From: Shimia sp. R9_2 | Lineage (GTDB): Bacteria > Pseudomonadota > Alphaproteobacteria > Rhodobacterales > Rhodobacteraceae | Direction of reading: 5' to 3' | Assembly: GCF_017743735.1 (NCBI RefSeq) | Contig: NZ_JAGHRO010000002.1 | Location: 434,001-498,000 of the forward strand | DNA length: 64,000 nucleotides | Shown: piece after piece, positions 1 to 8,299 of the stretch | Numbering within the stretch: the stretch's first letter is position 1 | Layout of the letters: each line of letters starts with the position of its first letter | The notes under the pieces: model-generated | The model's input: only the letters and a program-made list of their open reading frames with translations | The model's database searches: none | Told to the model about the DNA's origin: nothing | Translations under genes and position numbers: made by a program

Positions 1-123
1 ATCTCTCCCAAGGAGCGCGCCGATTTTATGCGCGCCTATCAAACCGCCGCCGGATTTGAGCGCGATGCCCTCAACGCCTCACAGCCCATCCTGTCGTGCT
101 CTGCGTCACTGCGCTCCCCCTAG
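1..123 (+). CDS. C-terminal end of an unidentified protein (partial)
   Basis: Frame 1 is open from the left edge to TAG at 121-123 and gives 40 residues beginning ISPKERADFM. The true start lies outside the window. The stop overlaps the stop of the convergent gene on the other strand by three bases, which suits a real 3' end. The fragment is too short to name a family. Confidence 0.45.
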   Translation: MSPKERADFMRAYQTAAGFERDALNASQPILSCSASLRSP

Positions 124-1718
124 GGGTTTTGCTGCGCGGCCATGACTTCAAGTTCCGGCAGAACCGCTGATTTGAAGTAGCGCGAAAGCAAAATGTAGTC
201 CTCTACAGTCACTTGACTGACGGATGGTTCCGCAGGTTCGCCACCACCGGTCGCGGCCATCATATCTGTTTCAAGTTCAGCAAGTATCTGATCCACCAAC
301 TCATTCTGGTAGAGCACCGGTTTGCCAGCAGGCTCCGGCGTCAGCGGCGCGGGGGTGCTGAGCGTTTCAGCAGCAACCGGAGTGGTCGGATGCGCTCCTA
401 CGCCTTGAGCCGTGTCTTTGGCCGCCATCTGCAGCACCCGCAACGCGGCTTGCGGATCCAGTCCCAGATCGGAAATCAGATAGTCCAACTTTTTCACCGT
501 ATCCGCCCGATTGTCAGACTGAGGCGGAACGGCAGGGCTTTGCGGCATCACCTCAGGCTGCGCGCTCAGCACTGGAGAGGCTGGCGCCCCAGTACCAGCT
601 CCCCCCCCAGTAACCGGAAGAGACGGCTCTTGTTGCAGCCCATCCAATTGGGTCTGCAGCCCCTCAACCGCCGCAAGCAGTTGCGCCAGACTGGGCTCTG
701 CTTGCTTGCCCCCTGCCCCACTCACGGGCATCGCAGCCTGCGGTGGGAATGCCGGTAGCGAGGTCGCATCAGGCACCTCTGCTGCCCGCCCAAGCTGCGC
801 CTGCAAAATGATCTGTTTGAGCGTTTCAAGCTCCGTGCGCAGCTCTTGCCCGCTGACCGTGTCGGCCATCGGAGCAGACGTGGCTTGTGGCTGGGTCGTG
901 GCGTTGGGCGCAGCCAACGTCACCGGGCTCGCCGTAGTCGCAGGGGCAATTCCAGCAGCAAGCGCACTGGCATATTCGGGCGCAAGCATCTGTGGCTGCG
1001 GCATGGGTGAATTCCAGGCGGCAGGTTGTGTCATCGACCCCGCGCCCCCTGCCCCGTCGGCATTTGGCACCGGCCAGCCCCTTGGCAAAACAGAATAATC
1101 CTGCTGCGCCGCGATCCAGCGCAGATAGGCGGTGACCGCCGAAAACCCTTTGAGTGACACACGCGACACCTCAGATCCCCCGCGGCGCACGATCAGCTCG
1201 CCGCCCGATCCCAAAAGCAACTCAAGCGGGACATCCAAGGGCTGCAAAATCCGCTCAGGCACCTGAATTTCAGACACCCCTTCTGAAACAAAAAACTGAT
1301 CTCCGGCCAGCGCGTTCTCAAGCTTGACCTGCAGCTGCCCGCGATCCGTCAGAAAGGCCTCAAGCCCCTCTTTTCGCGCCGCGCAGGCATAGGTGCGCGG
1401 GCGGCAAATCACCTCAAAGACATCCACATCCAGTCGGGGCGTTGGCGCAAACCGGGCGTAGCCATCCGGATCAAACCGGAAATAGACCCCTTCCACCAAG
1501 CCTTCCTGAAAGCTGGGCCAGCCAAACGCCCCGCGCAAAGCCTGCCGCGCCTCCCGCGCGCCAATGGCAAAGGGAATGGAGGTATCCAAGATCGCATTTT
1601 CCGAGGCAAAGGCCTCCTCTCCACGCTCAGGCACGCCAACCGTCTGTGCGCCCACTGATGTGGCCGCCAAGAGCGCAGCGCCAACCGCTGCGGCGAGGGT
1701 TTGAACAAAATATCGCAT
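120..1718 (-). CDS. secreted protein of unknown function in the polysaccharide locus
   Basis: This 532-residue protein starts with a clear Sec signal peptide (about residues 1-24, ending VGAQ). A probably folded part follows (about 40-200). Then comes a long Pro/Ala/Gln-rich low-complexity stretch (about 205-440) and a short acidic helical C-terminus. No enzyme motif was recognised. Its ATG overlaps the stop of the DUF3131 gene upstream (TGATG), so the two are translationally coupled and probably work together in the periplasm. A scaffold or spacer spanning the periplasm is one possibility, from architecture only. Function unknown. Confidence 0.7.
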   Translation of the reverse strand: MRYFVQTLAAAVGAALLAATSVGAQTVGVPERGEEAFASENAILDTSIPFAIGAREARQALRGAFGWPSFQEGLVEGVYFRFDPDGYARFAPTPRLDVDVFEVICRPRTYACAARKEGLEAFLTDRGQLQVKLENALAGDQFFVSEGVSEIQVPERILQPLDVPLELLLGSGGELIVRRGGSEVSRVSLKGFSAVTAYLRWIAAQQDYSVLPRGWPVPNADGAGGAGSMTQPAAWNSPMPQPQMLAPEYASALAAGIAPATTASPVTLAAPNATTQPQATSAPMADTVSGQELRTELETLKQIILQAQLGRAAEVPDATSLPAFPPQAAMPVSGAGGKQAEPSLAQLLAAVEGLQTQLDGLQQEPSLPVTGGGAGTGAPASPVLSAQPEVMPQSPAVPPQSDNRADTVKKLDYLISDLGLDPQAALRVLQMAAKDTAQGVGAHPTTPVAAETLSTPAPLTPEPAGKPVLYQNELVDQILAELETDMMAATGGGEPAEPSVSQVTVEDYILLSRYFKSAVLPELEVMAAQQNP

Positions 1719-3406
1719 CAGTAATCAGCCTTCTCTTGAACGGAATGACGCAGCACCGGGAGCCAGTCGTCTTTCTGTGGAGGGTCCGGGTAATTCCGCA
1801 ACAGCCGGATGTCCTGATCGCGGAACGCAGTGTACCAGACCTCGGTGTCGCCGGTGTAAGGGGTCAGAATGGTGCCCTGCACCTTGTGCAGCAGGGAGGT
1901 GAGAATGATGCCGTTGTTGTTGGCCGTATAGATCGCCACACGCCCCTGCCCACGCTCATAAAGCCCTTCATACATGCCGTTTTCCGGATCATAGAGCTCG
2001 ATGATCGCCTCATAGAGCACATCGGTATATTCGGTTTCCCACAACGCCCAGAGGCCCAGCGCCGCCTTTGCGGCCACGGCGGAGTGATCCGGCACATAGT
2101 CGCCGCGCGGCGTCACCGTGTTCCATGGGTAGCCATCCGAGAAGATGGTATCATAGGTGAAATACGGCGGGCCTTTGACATTGTGCTCAGAGCGCGCCGT
2201 CATAAACCCGGTCTGCCGCCAGCGGTTTTCCTGCACCTGATAGATCCGGTCGGCAAACTCCGCCCGCCAGCCATCCGTGTGCACCCATTCCGGGCTGCTG
2301 TCGTCATGGGGCATGTCAAACCCCAGCTCCAGCCCGTCTTGCAGGTAGGATTCCGTCACCACATAGTTTTGGGAATGAAACACCCGCGGGTCACGCCCGT
2401 CATAGGGCACCTGAATGCCAAAAATCGAGGCTGTCAGAAACGGCTCCGCCCGATGGGCCAGACGCGGCTGAAACCCCCAGAGCGCAAATCCCTTGGCCGC
2501 ATATTCCTCATAACCAAGGCGCCCTTCTTGGGCATACACCGTCTCATCGGTTTCCTTATCGATATAAGCGCCAAACATTAACCCTTCAGAGTCAATGGCA
2601 TTACGAAAATCCCATTTCAGCAATACGGAATCAATTGTATTTGCCAAATAAGGATAGCGATTCTTGCAAATACGAAGCCACACAAGAAACCGCCCTATAT
2701 CCAAGGCAGAAAACCCGATTTCACCCGGCTTATTCGTATAATCCACCTTCGCGCCGGTCTTGGTATGATACACTTTATTGGGCAGCTCTTTGCGAAACAG
2801 CTCGAGCCCCTTCACCGTTGTCAGAAGCTGGGTGATCCGGCGATCAAACTCCGGCTTCTCAATCAGGCACAGCTCATAGGCAGACACCAATCCCGCCATG
2901 TAAGAGGCCGTGTCCCAAAGTGTGGTGGAAGGGTAGTTGCCAACCGAATTGGCAAGCCCCGTGGTCTCCTGTGTGAATTTCTCAAAATAGTGCCAGGCCA
3001 CGCGCGCCGCGCGTAGCTCCCGTTCATTCAGAAAACCACGCCTTGCCCGATACTTACGCACATATGCGTTGTGTTTATCATAGCCATGCGGCACGTTCAG
3101 GCCGCGCTCCAAAGTGTCAAAATAATCCGCGGGCATTTCACACATTCGGGGCGGTTTTGTGCGACGTGGCACATCCGTGAGCATGCTGCTTGTCACGCTT
3201 GGCAAGTTCCCCCGCATCAGCGCAGGAATGTCATCCAGCTCACCGCCGGCAATGATCGGAATGATCTCTTCTTCCTGCGCCAGAAACACCTTGCGCGCAG
3301 ATATCCCAACCGAATATCCGGCCCCGCTCAGCACAAGCACGGCAGCAAAGAATATAACAACGCCCCGTAGCGGCGACCGCTTGCCAGAACCAACAGCACT
3401 CTTCAT
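1718..3406 (-). CDS. membrane-anchored DUF3131 protein (glucoamylase-like fold)
   Basis: This 562-residue protein has an N-terminal hydrophobic anchor (about residues 15-33) and a DUF3131 domain. The family's landmarks are visible: AWHYF, TTLWDTASY, LPNKVYHT, FSALDIGRFL, EGRLGYEEYAA and a C-terminal YTANNNGIIL block. DUF3131 proteins are predicted (alpha/alpha)6-barrel proteins related to carbohydrate-active enzymes and often sit in polysaccharide loci; no activity can be read from the sequence. I chose the ATG at 3406 because GGAGTG lies just upstream. A longer in-frame start at 3526 adds a second hydrophobic stretch and looks less likely. A paralogue is encoded at 6983-8299. Confidence 0.85.
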   Translation of the reverse strand: MKSAVGSGKRSPLRGVVIFFAAVLVLSGAGYSVGISARKVFLAQEEEIIPIIAGGELDDIPALMRGNLPSVTSSMLTDVPRRTKPPRMCEMPADYFDTLERGLNVPHGYDKHNAYVRKYRARRGFLNERELRAARVAWHYFEKFTQETTGLANSVGNYPSTTLWDTASYMAGLVSAYELCLIEKPEFDRRITQLLTTVKGLELFRKELPNKVYHTKTGAKVDYTNKPGEIGFSALDIGRFLVWLRICKNRYPYLANTIDSVLLKWDFRNAIDSEGLMFGAYIDKETDETVYAQEGRLGYEEYAAKGFALWGFQPRLAHRAEPFLTASIFGIQVPYDGRDPRVFHSQNYVVTESYLQDGLELGFDMPHDDSSPEWVHTDGWRAEFADRIYQVQENRWRQTGFMTARSEHNVKGPPYFTYDTIFSDGYPWNTVTPRGDYVPDHSAVAAKAALGLWALWETEYTDVLYEAIIELYDPENGMYEGLYERGQGRVAIYTANNNGIILTSLLHKVQGTILTPYTGDTEVWYTAFRDQDIRLLRNYPDPPQKDDWLPVLRHSVQEKADY

Positions 3407-3455
3407 CAAACACACTCCAAACGGAATGCAACCATGAAACGACAAAGCTATTAAC

Positions 3456-3479
3456 AATTGGCAACCAACACCGCCAATT
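3456..3479. promoter_or_regulatory. inverted repeat in the divergent promoter region
   Basis: AATTGGC and GCCAATT arms are separated by 10 bases, and a further half-site, ACCAATTTG, follows at once. The repeat lies in the 182-bp AT-rich gap between the divergent DUF3131 and ABC-like genes. It could be an operator for a dimeric regulator acting on both. No regulator gene is adjacent, so this is inferred from symmetry and position. Confidence 0.4.
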
Positions 3480-3588
3480 ACCAATTTGAACAAAATAAGA
3501 ACATAAAATTGAAAACACCTTACCATGCAATGCTTTTGTTAACTTCTGCGCGCTAAAACAAAGACGTGTTGTGAAGGTTTCCTTGGTT

Positions 3589-5571
3589 ATGTCCGATATC
3601 TCCCCCCCTCAAAACGCTATGGAAGCGTCCAGACGGTCTGCTGGCCCCACCGATGCGCAGCCGGTGCCTTTTCAGGATCGCGCCACCCCGATGTGGGCCA
3701 CGGCGATCTCCATCCTGTTTTCTCTGGGCAGCGGCCTGTGTTTGCTCTCGGTCGCGATCTTTGTGGTGTTTTTTTATGAGCAGGTTGCACTGAACGGGCA
3801 GACACTTCTGGCGGCCCTGCTGGCCGTGGGGGCTGTCGTGCCGCTTTTGGGGATGATCATCTTTGAAGTGGGTCACAGCCGCGCCTTGGCCGGATACCGC
3901 TATATGCGGCTGCGCCATGCCGTGACCGGGCGGGCGGTTGTCGGGCTGTTTGCCTGCGCCATCTTTGCTGTGTTTTCCCCCTATTTGGCGGTGCCTTTTG
4001 TGCTGACTGCCGCGCTCAGTTGGCTGTTCTGCGGGGTCGTTGCGCAAAAAATGCGCTCTGAGTCGATGTGGGAATTTCTACCGCAGGAGGCGGTCGCCTT
4101 TCTGTCCGGGCGTGATCAGCGCGCGGTTGATCTCGCCAATGCCGCGCGGGGAGACAGCGCCTTTCTGGACGCCACACAAAGCGCGCTCGCGTTGTGCGGC
4201 CTGATCGGTGGCTTTGCCATGGCCTCCTGGCTTGTGGCCCAAGATGTGCTCAACGTCGCGGCAATCGCCACCATCGCCCTCGTAACCTGCTGGTCAGCGG
4301 ACGCTTTCGCCGCTTTCTTTCGCCAGATATCCCGCGCCGATCCCGAGTTGCAGCACCGCGCGGCCGAGGTGCGCCAATTGCCTGCGCCCTATTCCGCAGA
4401 CGCTGAAGGAGACGACACAGCTTTGATCGTCAGCCATCTCTCTGTGCGCACGCCGGATGGCACGCCCCTTTTGTCCGACGTCTCCTTCCGCGCAGAGCCG
4501 GGCACGATCATTGGCCTGTCTGGGGACAGTTTTTCCGGCAAATCCCTGCTGCTGCGCGCGCTGCATGCCCCTCATGATCTTGAGGGGCTCTTGGTGGAAG
4601 GCCATGTCGCGTTACAGGGCACAGGGCTTTGGGCGCGCCAGACAGAGGCTCGTGCCCTATCCTCTGCCTTGGTGGGGCCAATACCGCTTTCGGTCCCCGG
4701 CGGCGGCGCGAACAATCTCAGCTGTTTCATTGGCGATCTGCAGTTGCAGCGCGCGCGAAAAGCGCTGCAAAATCTGGTCTTCACCGCCGATACTGTGGAT
4801 CGCATCCAAAACGCCAGCGACGTCACACAGCTGTCCTGCACCGAACAAAAGGCGCTGGCACTTGCGCGCGCGCTGGCGCTGCGGCCCGGCCTCTATCTGC
4901 TCGACCGCCCCGAAGATGGCGCCAGCGAAAGCCTGTTGGTGGCCTTGGGCCAGCGCCTGAAATCTGATGCGCGCCTTGGCCATATCACGCTGATGATCAC
5001 CGAAAACCGGCAATTGCTGGAACAATGTGACCAGCTCTTGATGATGCAAAACGGGCGGATCATCGAATTTGCCGCCACCTCAGACATTCGCGAAAGGCAG
5101 GCCTCCGGCTGGCACCGCTTTGTCACCCCCCGCAGCCTTGAAAGCGAAGAGGCGCTGGATGGCTGGATCTGCAGCCATTTCCGCCGCGAGGGGGACGAGG
5201 CCAACCGCCGCGCTGTCTGTATGGTGGCCAATGAAATGCTCAGTCTGGCCTGCCAATCAGGGATTGAGACACATACAGAGGCAGACAGCTTATCCTTTGA
5301 GTTCAAACATTTCGTGGGCAAATGCCAGATCCGGATGATCGACAGCCGCCTCGCGCTTTCTTCTGGTGCGATCCAGAAAGCCAAAACCGCCGCAGACACC
5401 TCGGTGGACGGGGAGCGCCTGTCCCCGCTGGCCAAGATCATGCGCGACTCGCTCGATGTGGAAAGCAGCGCCTCTGATGGCGGCGGCATCCTGCTTGTGG
5501 CCATCAAAACCTATGATCCGCGACTGCTGTCCTCTCGCAAGGTGAGCCAAGATGCGCCCCGCCAGCGTTGA
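3589..5571 (+). CDS. degenerate ABC-transporter-like protein with a HATPase-like C-terminus
   Basis: This 660-residue protein has several hydrophobic segments (about residues 35-240), then an ABC ATPase-like domain (about 280-505), then an extra C-terminal domain (about 515-650). The Walker A GDSFSGKS (312-319) is intact. The signature loop reads LSCTEQ (415-420) instead of LSGGQ, and the Walker B LYLLDRPED has Arg440 where the catalytic Glu is expected. ATP binding is plausible; hydrolysis is doubtful. The C-terminal ANEMLS and GGGILLVA motifs resemble, weakly, the N and G2 boxes of RsbW-type HATPases. The ATG at 3589 follows AAGG; a GTG at 3571 is possible. It overlaps the HlyD-like gene by 20 bases, so the two probably form one unit. 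Confidence 0.75.
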   Translation: MSDISPPQNAMEASRRSAGPTDAQPVPFQDRATPMWATAISILFSLGSGLCLLSVAIFVVFFYEQVALNGQTLLAALLAVGAVVPLLGMIIFEVGHSRALAGYRYMRLRHAVTGRAVVGLFACAIFAVFSPYLAVPFVLTAALSWLFCGVVAQKMRSESMWEFLPQEAVAFLSGRDQRAVDLANAARGDSAFLDATQSALALCGLIGGFAMASWLVAQDVLNVAAIATIALVTCWSADAFAAFFRQISRADPELQHRAAEVRQLPAPYSADAEGDDTALIVSHLSVRTPDGTPLLSDVSFRAEPGTIIGLSGDSFSGKSLLLRALHAPHDLEGLLVEGHVALQGTGLWARQTEARALSSALVGPIPLSVPGGGANNLSCFIGDLQLQRARKALQNLVFTADTVDRIQNASDVTQLSCTEQKALALARALALRPGLYLLDRPEDGASESLLVALGQRLKSDARLGHITLMITENRQLLEQCDQLLMMQNGRIIEFAATSDIRERQASGWHRFVTPRSLESEEALDGWICSHFRREGDEANRRAVCMVANEMLSLACQSGIETHTEADSLSFEFKHFVGKCQIRMIDSRLALSSGAIQKAKTAADTSVDGERLSPLAKIMRDSLDVESSASDGGGILLVAIKTYDPRLLSSRKVSQDAPRQR

Positions 5572-6781
5572 TCTCAAACCGCCGCGCCGTTTTCACCGGA
5601 TGCCGCTGGTCTGGCTGGGCTGGGCCACGGCCTCCTGCGCCCTGCTCGGGGTCAGTGCCTGGTCCCTCTCCCAGCACATCACCATCACGCCGACACAGCG
5701 CTACACTGGCACCTTTGTCAGCCAGGCCCGCACGCTCCCGGTGGTCCTGCCCGCAGGCGCCGTCCTGCAAAGCGTGTTGGCACAGGATGGCGATGACGTC
5801 TCCAAGGGGCAAAAGCTTGCCCGATATGATCGGGACGCAATGGCCCAGCATAGTATAGAGCTCTCAAATCAACTGGCGCTGAACCGACAGCACCGCTGGT
5901 GCTTGCTTCAGGAAAATACCGGCACGCCCGTCTCCGAAGCACCCGCCACATCCACGGAGGCGCTTTCAGCGGAGGCTGATCTGCCTCTGGATCTGCGCAA
6001 GGAAAGCGCTTTGGCACGGTGTCACAACACCCATCGCCTCAACCGTCTGGCCCGGGACAAGCTGCAACAGCGCCGCGATAGCCTGCGCCGCAAAAGTGCC
6101 TTGGCGGTGCAGGAGCTGCTGGCCCGCGCAGCCCTGGCCAAACCGTCGGCACAAGGCGTGCTCAAACTGCGCGCCGCGATTGAGAAAGAAGCGCTTGAGG
6201 CCTCCATTCGTGAATTGGAGTTTGATCTGGCCCTCCTGCAGGAAACCCAAAGAAAAACTGTTTTAAATGAGGTGCAGCGTCTGGAGCAGGACGCGCTGAC
6301 AATCGAAGCGGAGCTGACCGCGCTGTCCGCCCTGATCGACGCACCTTGGCTGATTTCTCCCGGCACCGGCCAGCTGCTGCGTCTGCGACAGCTGTCACCA
6401 GAAAAGGCCTCAGACACCGCGTTGACGCTCGCGCAAATTCACCAGCCGCAAAACAAGGTATTTCATGCGGCAATCACGCTCCCGGAAGAACAGGCTGCTC
6501 AGTTGAAAGCGGGCGACCATCTGCCCGTCCGCCTGCTGGACATGGGGAAACTCCAGGCGCAAATATCGGGTCAGATCAAGCAGATCACGCCCGTGCAAGA
6601 CGCCGCCACGCTGGCACAAGTGGAACTGGAACTGCGCCCGCAGAAAACCGACCATTTGCTTCAAAGCACATTGGAAGACCTGCCCAGCGGCACCCACGCC
6701 GCGATCGAGGTGACAGTGCCGGAGCGCTCATTCACTGACATTCTGTCGGGATCGGCAAAGACAGTCCTTCAGAGCTTCTGA
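5552..6781 (+). CDS. HlyD-family membrane fusion (periplasmic adaptor) protein
   Basis: This 409-residue protein has one N-terminal membrane segment (about residues 18-38). A biotinyl-lipoyl half follows (GAVLQSVLAQDGDDVSKGQKL), then a long helical hairpin rich in Leu, Gln, Arg and Glu (about 135-265), and a beta-rich C-terminus. HlyD-type adaptors bridge an inner-membrane partner and the periplasm in type I secretion, and also accompany some synthase-dependent glucans such as the bgsBA mixed-linkage glucan system. The partner here should be the overlapping ABC-like protein or the BcsA-like synthase. AGGTGAG precedes the ATG. There is no outer-membrane factor in the window. Confidence 0.8.
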   Translation: MRPASVDLKPPRRFHRMPLVWLGWATASCALLGVSAWSLSQHITITPTQRYTGTFVSQARTLPVVLPAGAVLQSVLAQDGDDVSKGQKLARYDRDAMAQHSIELSNQLALNRQHRWCLLQENTGTPVSEAPATSTEALSAEADLPLDLRKESALARCHNTHRLNRLARDKLQQRRDSLRRKSALAVQELLARAALAKPSAQGVLKLRAAIEKEALEASIRELEFDLALLQETQRKTVLNEVQRLEQDALTIEAELTALSALIDAPWLISPGTGQLLRLRQLSPEKASDTALTLAQIHQPQNKVFHAAITLPEEQAAQLKAGDHLPVRLLDMGKLQAQISGQIKQITPVQDAATLAQVELELRPQKTDHLLQSTLEDLPSGTHAAIEVTVPERSFTDILSGSAKTVLQSF

Positions 6782-6982
6782 CGGGCAGGAGCAAAAGCCA
6801 AAGCAAACCTCTGATCACCGTAGCACAGTTCGAGGGATCACGCCTGCACGCTCACCGCCTGCACACCAGCTATATCTGGCGACGCGCAAAGCTGCGCCCC
6901 ACCTCTATGAGGGTATGCTCCCTCTCAAATCGGGGCCTTTTGTCAGCCTAGACACCGACCATTTCGCCCCTGCCCGCGGCCC

Positions 6983-8299
6983 TCAACGCAGCAGAGGCCC
7001 CTTGAACTTATAGTGAAGCGCTTCCAGAACCACGGCATTGGTGTTGAGTGTCAAAGTAGTGTTGACGCGCCCATCAGCTTCATATCGGCCCGCCATCCAG
7101 CCCGTTGGCCCGGCCAGATCCGACAACTCATCCCTCAGGTTCTCCGTGTAAGCCGTGCCATAAAGCGCATCCCAGCCAATGGTCGCCTTCAGGCTCACGG
7201 TGCGCAGATCGTCATGCAGGCTGCCGTCTTCTGCAACCACAGCCCAATCACGCCCGTTGCCATAAACCGCGCCATAGAGAAAATGTGGCTCCTGATCGAT
7301 GTGATCTTCTGACACCATCGTCGCCGCCCCCGTCTGCGCATGGCGCGCTTCCTGAGCGGCATAGACCAGGCTCGCCAGCAGGCGTGATTCACTGTTCAGC
7401 CCGACCTCGAACGCTTGCAAAAGATAGGGTTCACTCAGAACCGGCGTGATCGCGCCAAAGCTGGTTGCGCGCCGCCTGTCTGCCGCAACCTCCACCCCGC
7501 TGACCGTTTCCCAGGTCAGGATCGGGCGGGCTGTGCTGGCTTCAAGCGCATCCAATCCCCAAAGCGCCGCCGCACGCGCGCCATATTGCTCATAACCGAT
7601 GCGCCCCTCCTGCGTGTATTGCGTCACGCCCTCCTCTCGGGTGGCACCCCAAAGTCGCCCATCAACCGTCATCGCGTTCAAATCCCATTGCGCCAGCAGT
7701 GCTCGAATGCGCGGCCCATAAGCCGGCTCGCTGATTTCAAACACCCGCAGGGCCATCAACATGCGCGCCACATCCAACGCCGACCAGCCGACACCCTCCG
7801 CCACCGGGGTATTGGCGTAATCCACCATCACCAGGCTGCGCGTGTCATAAGCCTTGTTGGGCAAACGGCCCTCAAACAGCGGCAATCGCTCAAGCCCTGC
7901 CATCAAGGCCTCACTGCGCGTCAGGAAATCCTCCCGTGAGAGCAGCCCAAGCCCCTCTGCCGCCATCAGCGCCAGCAAATGAGATCCCTGATCCCACATC
8001 GTCGCATTGGGGTGGCCGTCAACCGCATCGACAAATCCGGTTTCTGCGCGGAAATTGGCTTGAAAATACCGCCAAGCGGTTTCAGCATCCTGCCAGTCCT
8101 GTGCGGTCAACCCGCGGGCCGGCTGCGGCACATGGCGCAGTTCCTCTGACAGCGTGGCGAGCGTGTTCTGCCGCATCACCTGCCCCCAGCCATCGGTCCC
8201 AACCGCAAGCGCCGCCGTGGCCAAGAGCCCGACCACAAAGGCCCAGCTCATACGGTTGGAATTGCGGGTCTTCTCAGGTTGCAAGCTGACATGCGCCAT
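6983..8299 (-). CDS. DUF3131 protein (second copy)
   Basis: This 438-residue protein has one N-terminal hydrophobic segment (about residues 17-36), followed by a DUF3131 domain that shares AWRYFQ, ATMWDQGSHLL, LPNKAYDT, WSALDVARML and EGRIGYEQYGA with the protein at 1718-3406. It is shorter than that paralogue. Its start overlaps the end of the glycosyltransferase gene by 26 bases, and GGAGG precedes the ATG, so it is translationally coupled to the synthase. That favours a role in making, trimming or releasing the polymer at the periplasmic face. Any catalytic activity is inference. Confidence 0.85.
   Translation of the reverse strand: MAHVSLQPEKTRNSNRMSWAFVVGLLATAALAVGTDGWGQVMRQNTLATLSEELRHVPQPARGLTAQDWQDAETAWRYFQANFRAETGFVDAVDGHPNATMWDQGSHLLALMAAEGLGLLSREDFLTRSEALMAGLERLPLFEGRLPNKAYDTRSLVMVDYANTPVAEGVGWSALDVARMLMALRVFEISEPAYGPRIRALLAQWDLNAMTVDGRLWGATREEGVTQYTQEGRIGYEQYGARAAALWGLDALEASTARPILTWETVSGVEVAADRRRATSFGAITPVLSEPYLLQAFEVGLNSESRLLASLVYAAQEARHAQTGAATMVSEDHIDQEPHFLYGAVYGNGRDWAVVAEDGSLHDDLRTVSLKATIGWDALYGTAYTENLRDELSDLAGPTGWMAGRYEADGRVNTTLTLNTNAVVLEALHYKFKGPLLR

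Noticed and set aside
6782-6982. Terminator between the HlyD-like and DUF3131 genes
   Set aside because: Only a weak GAGGG/CCCTC hairpin without a T-run is present.
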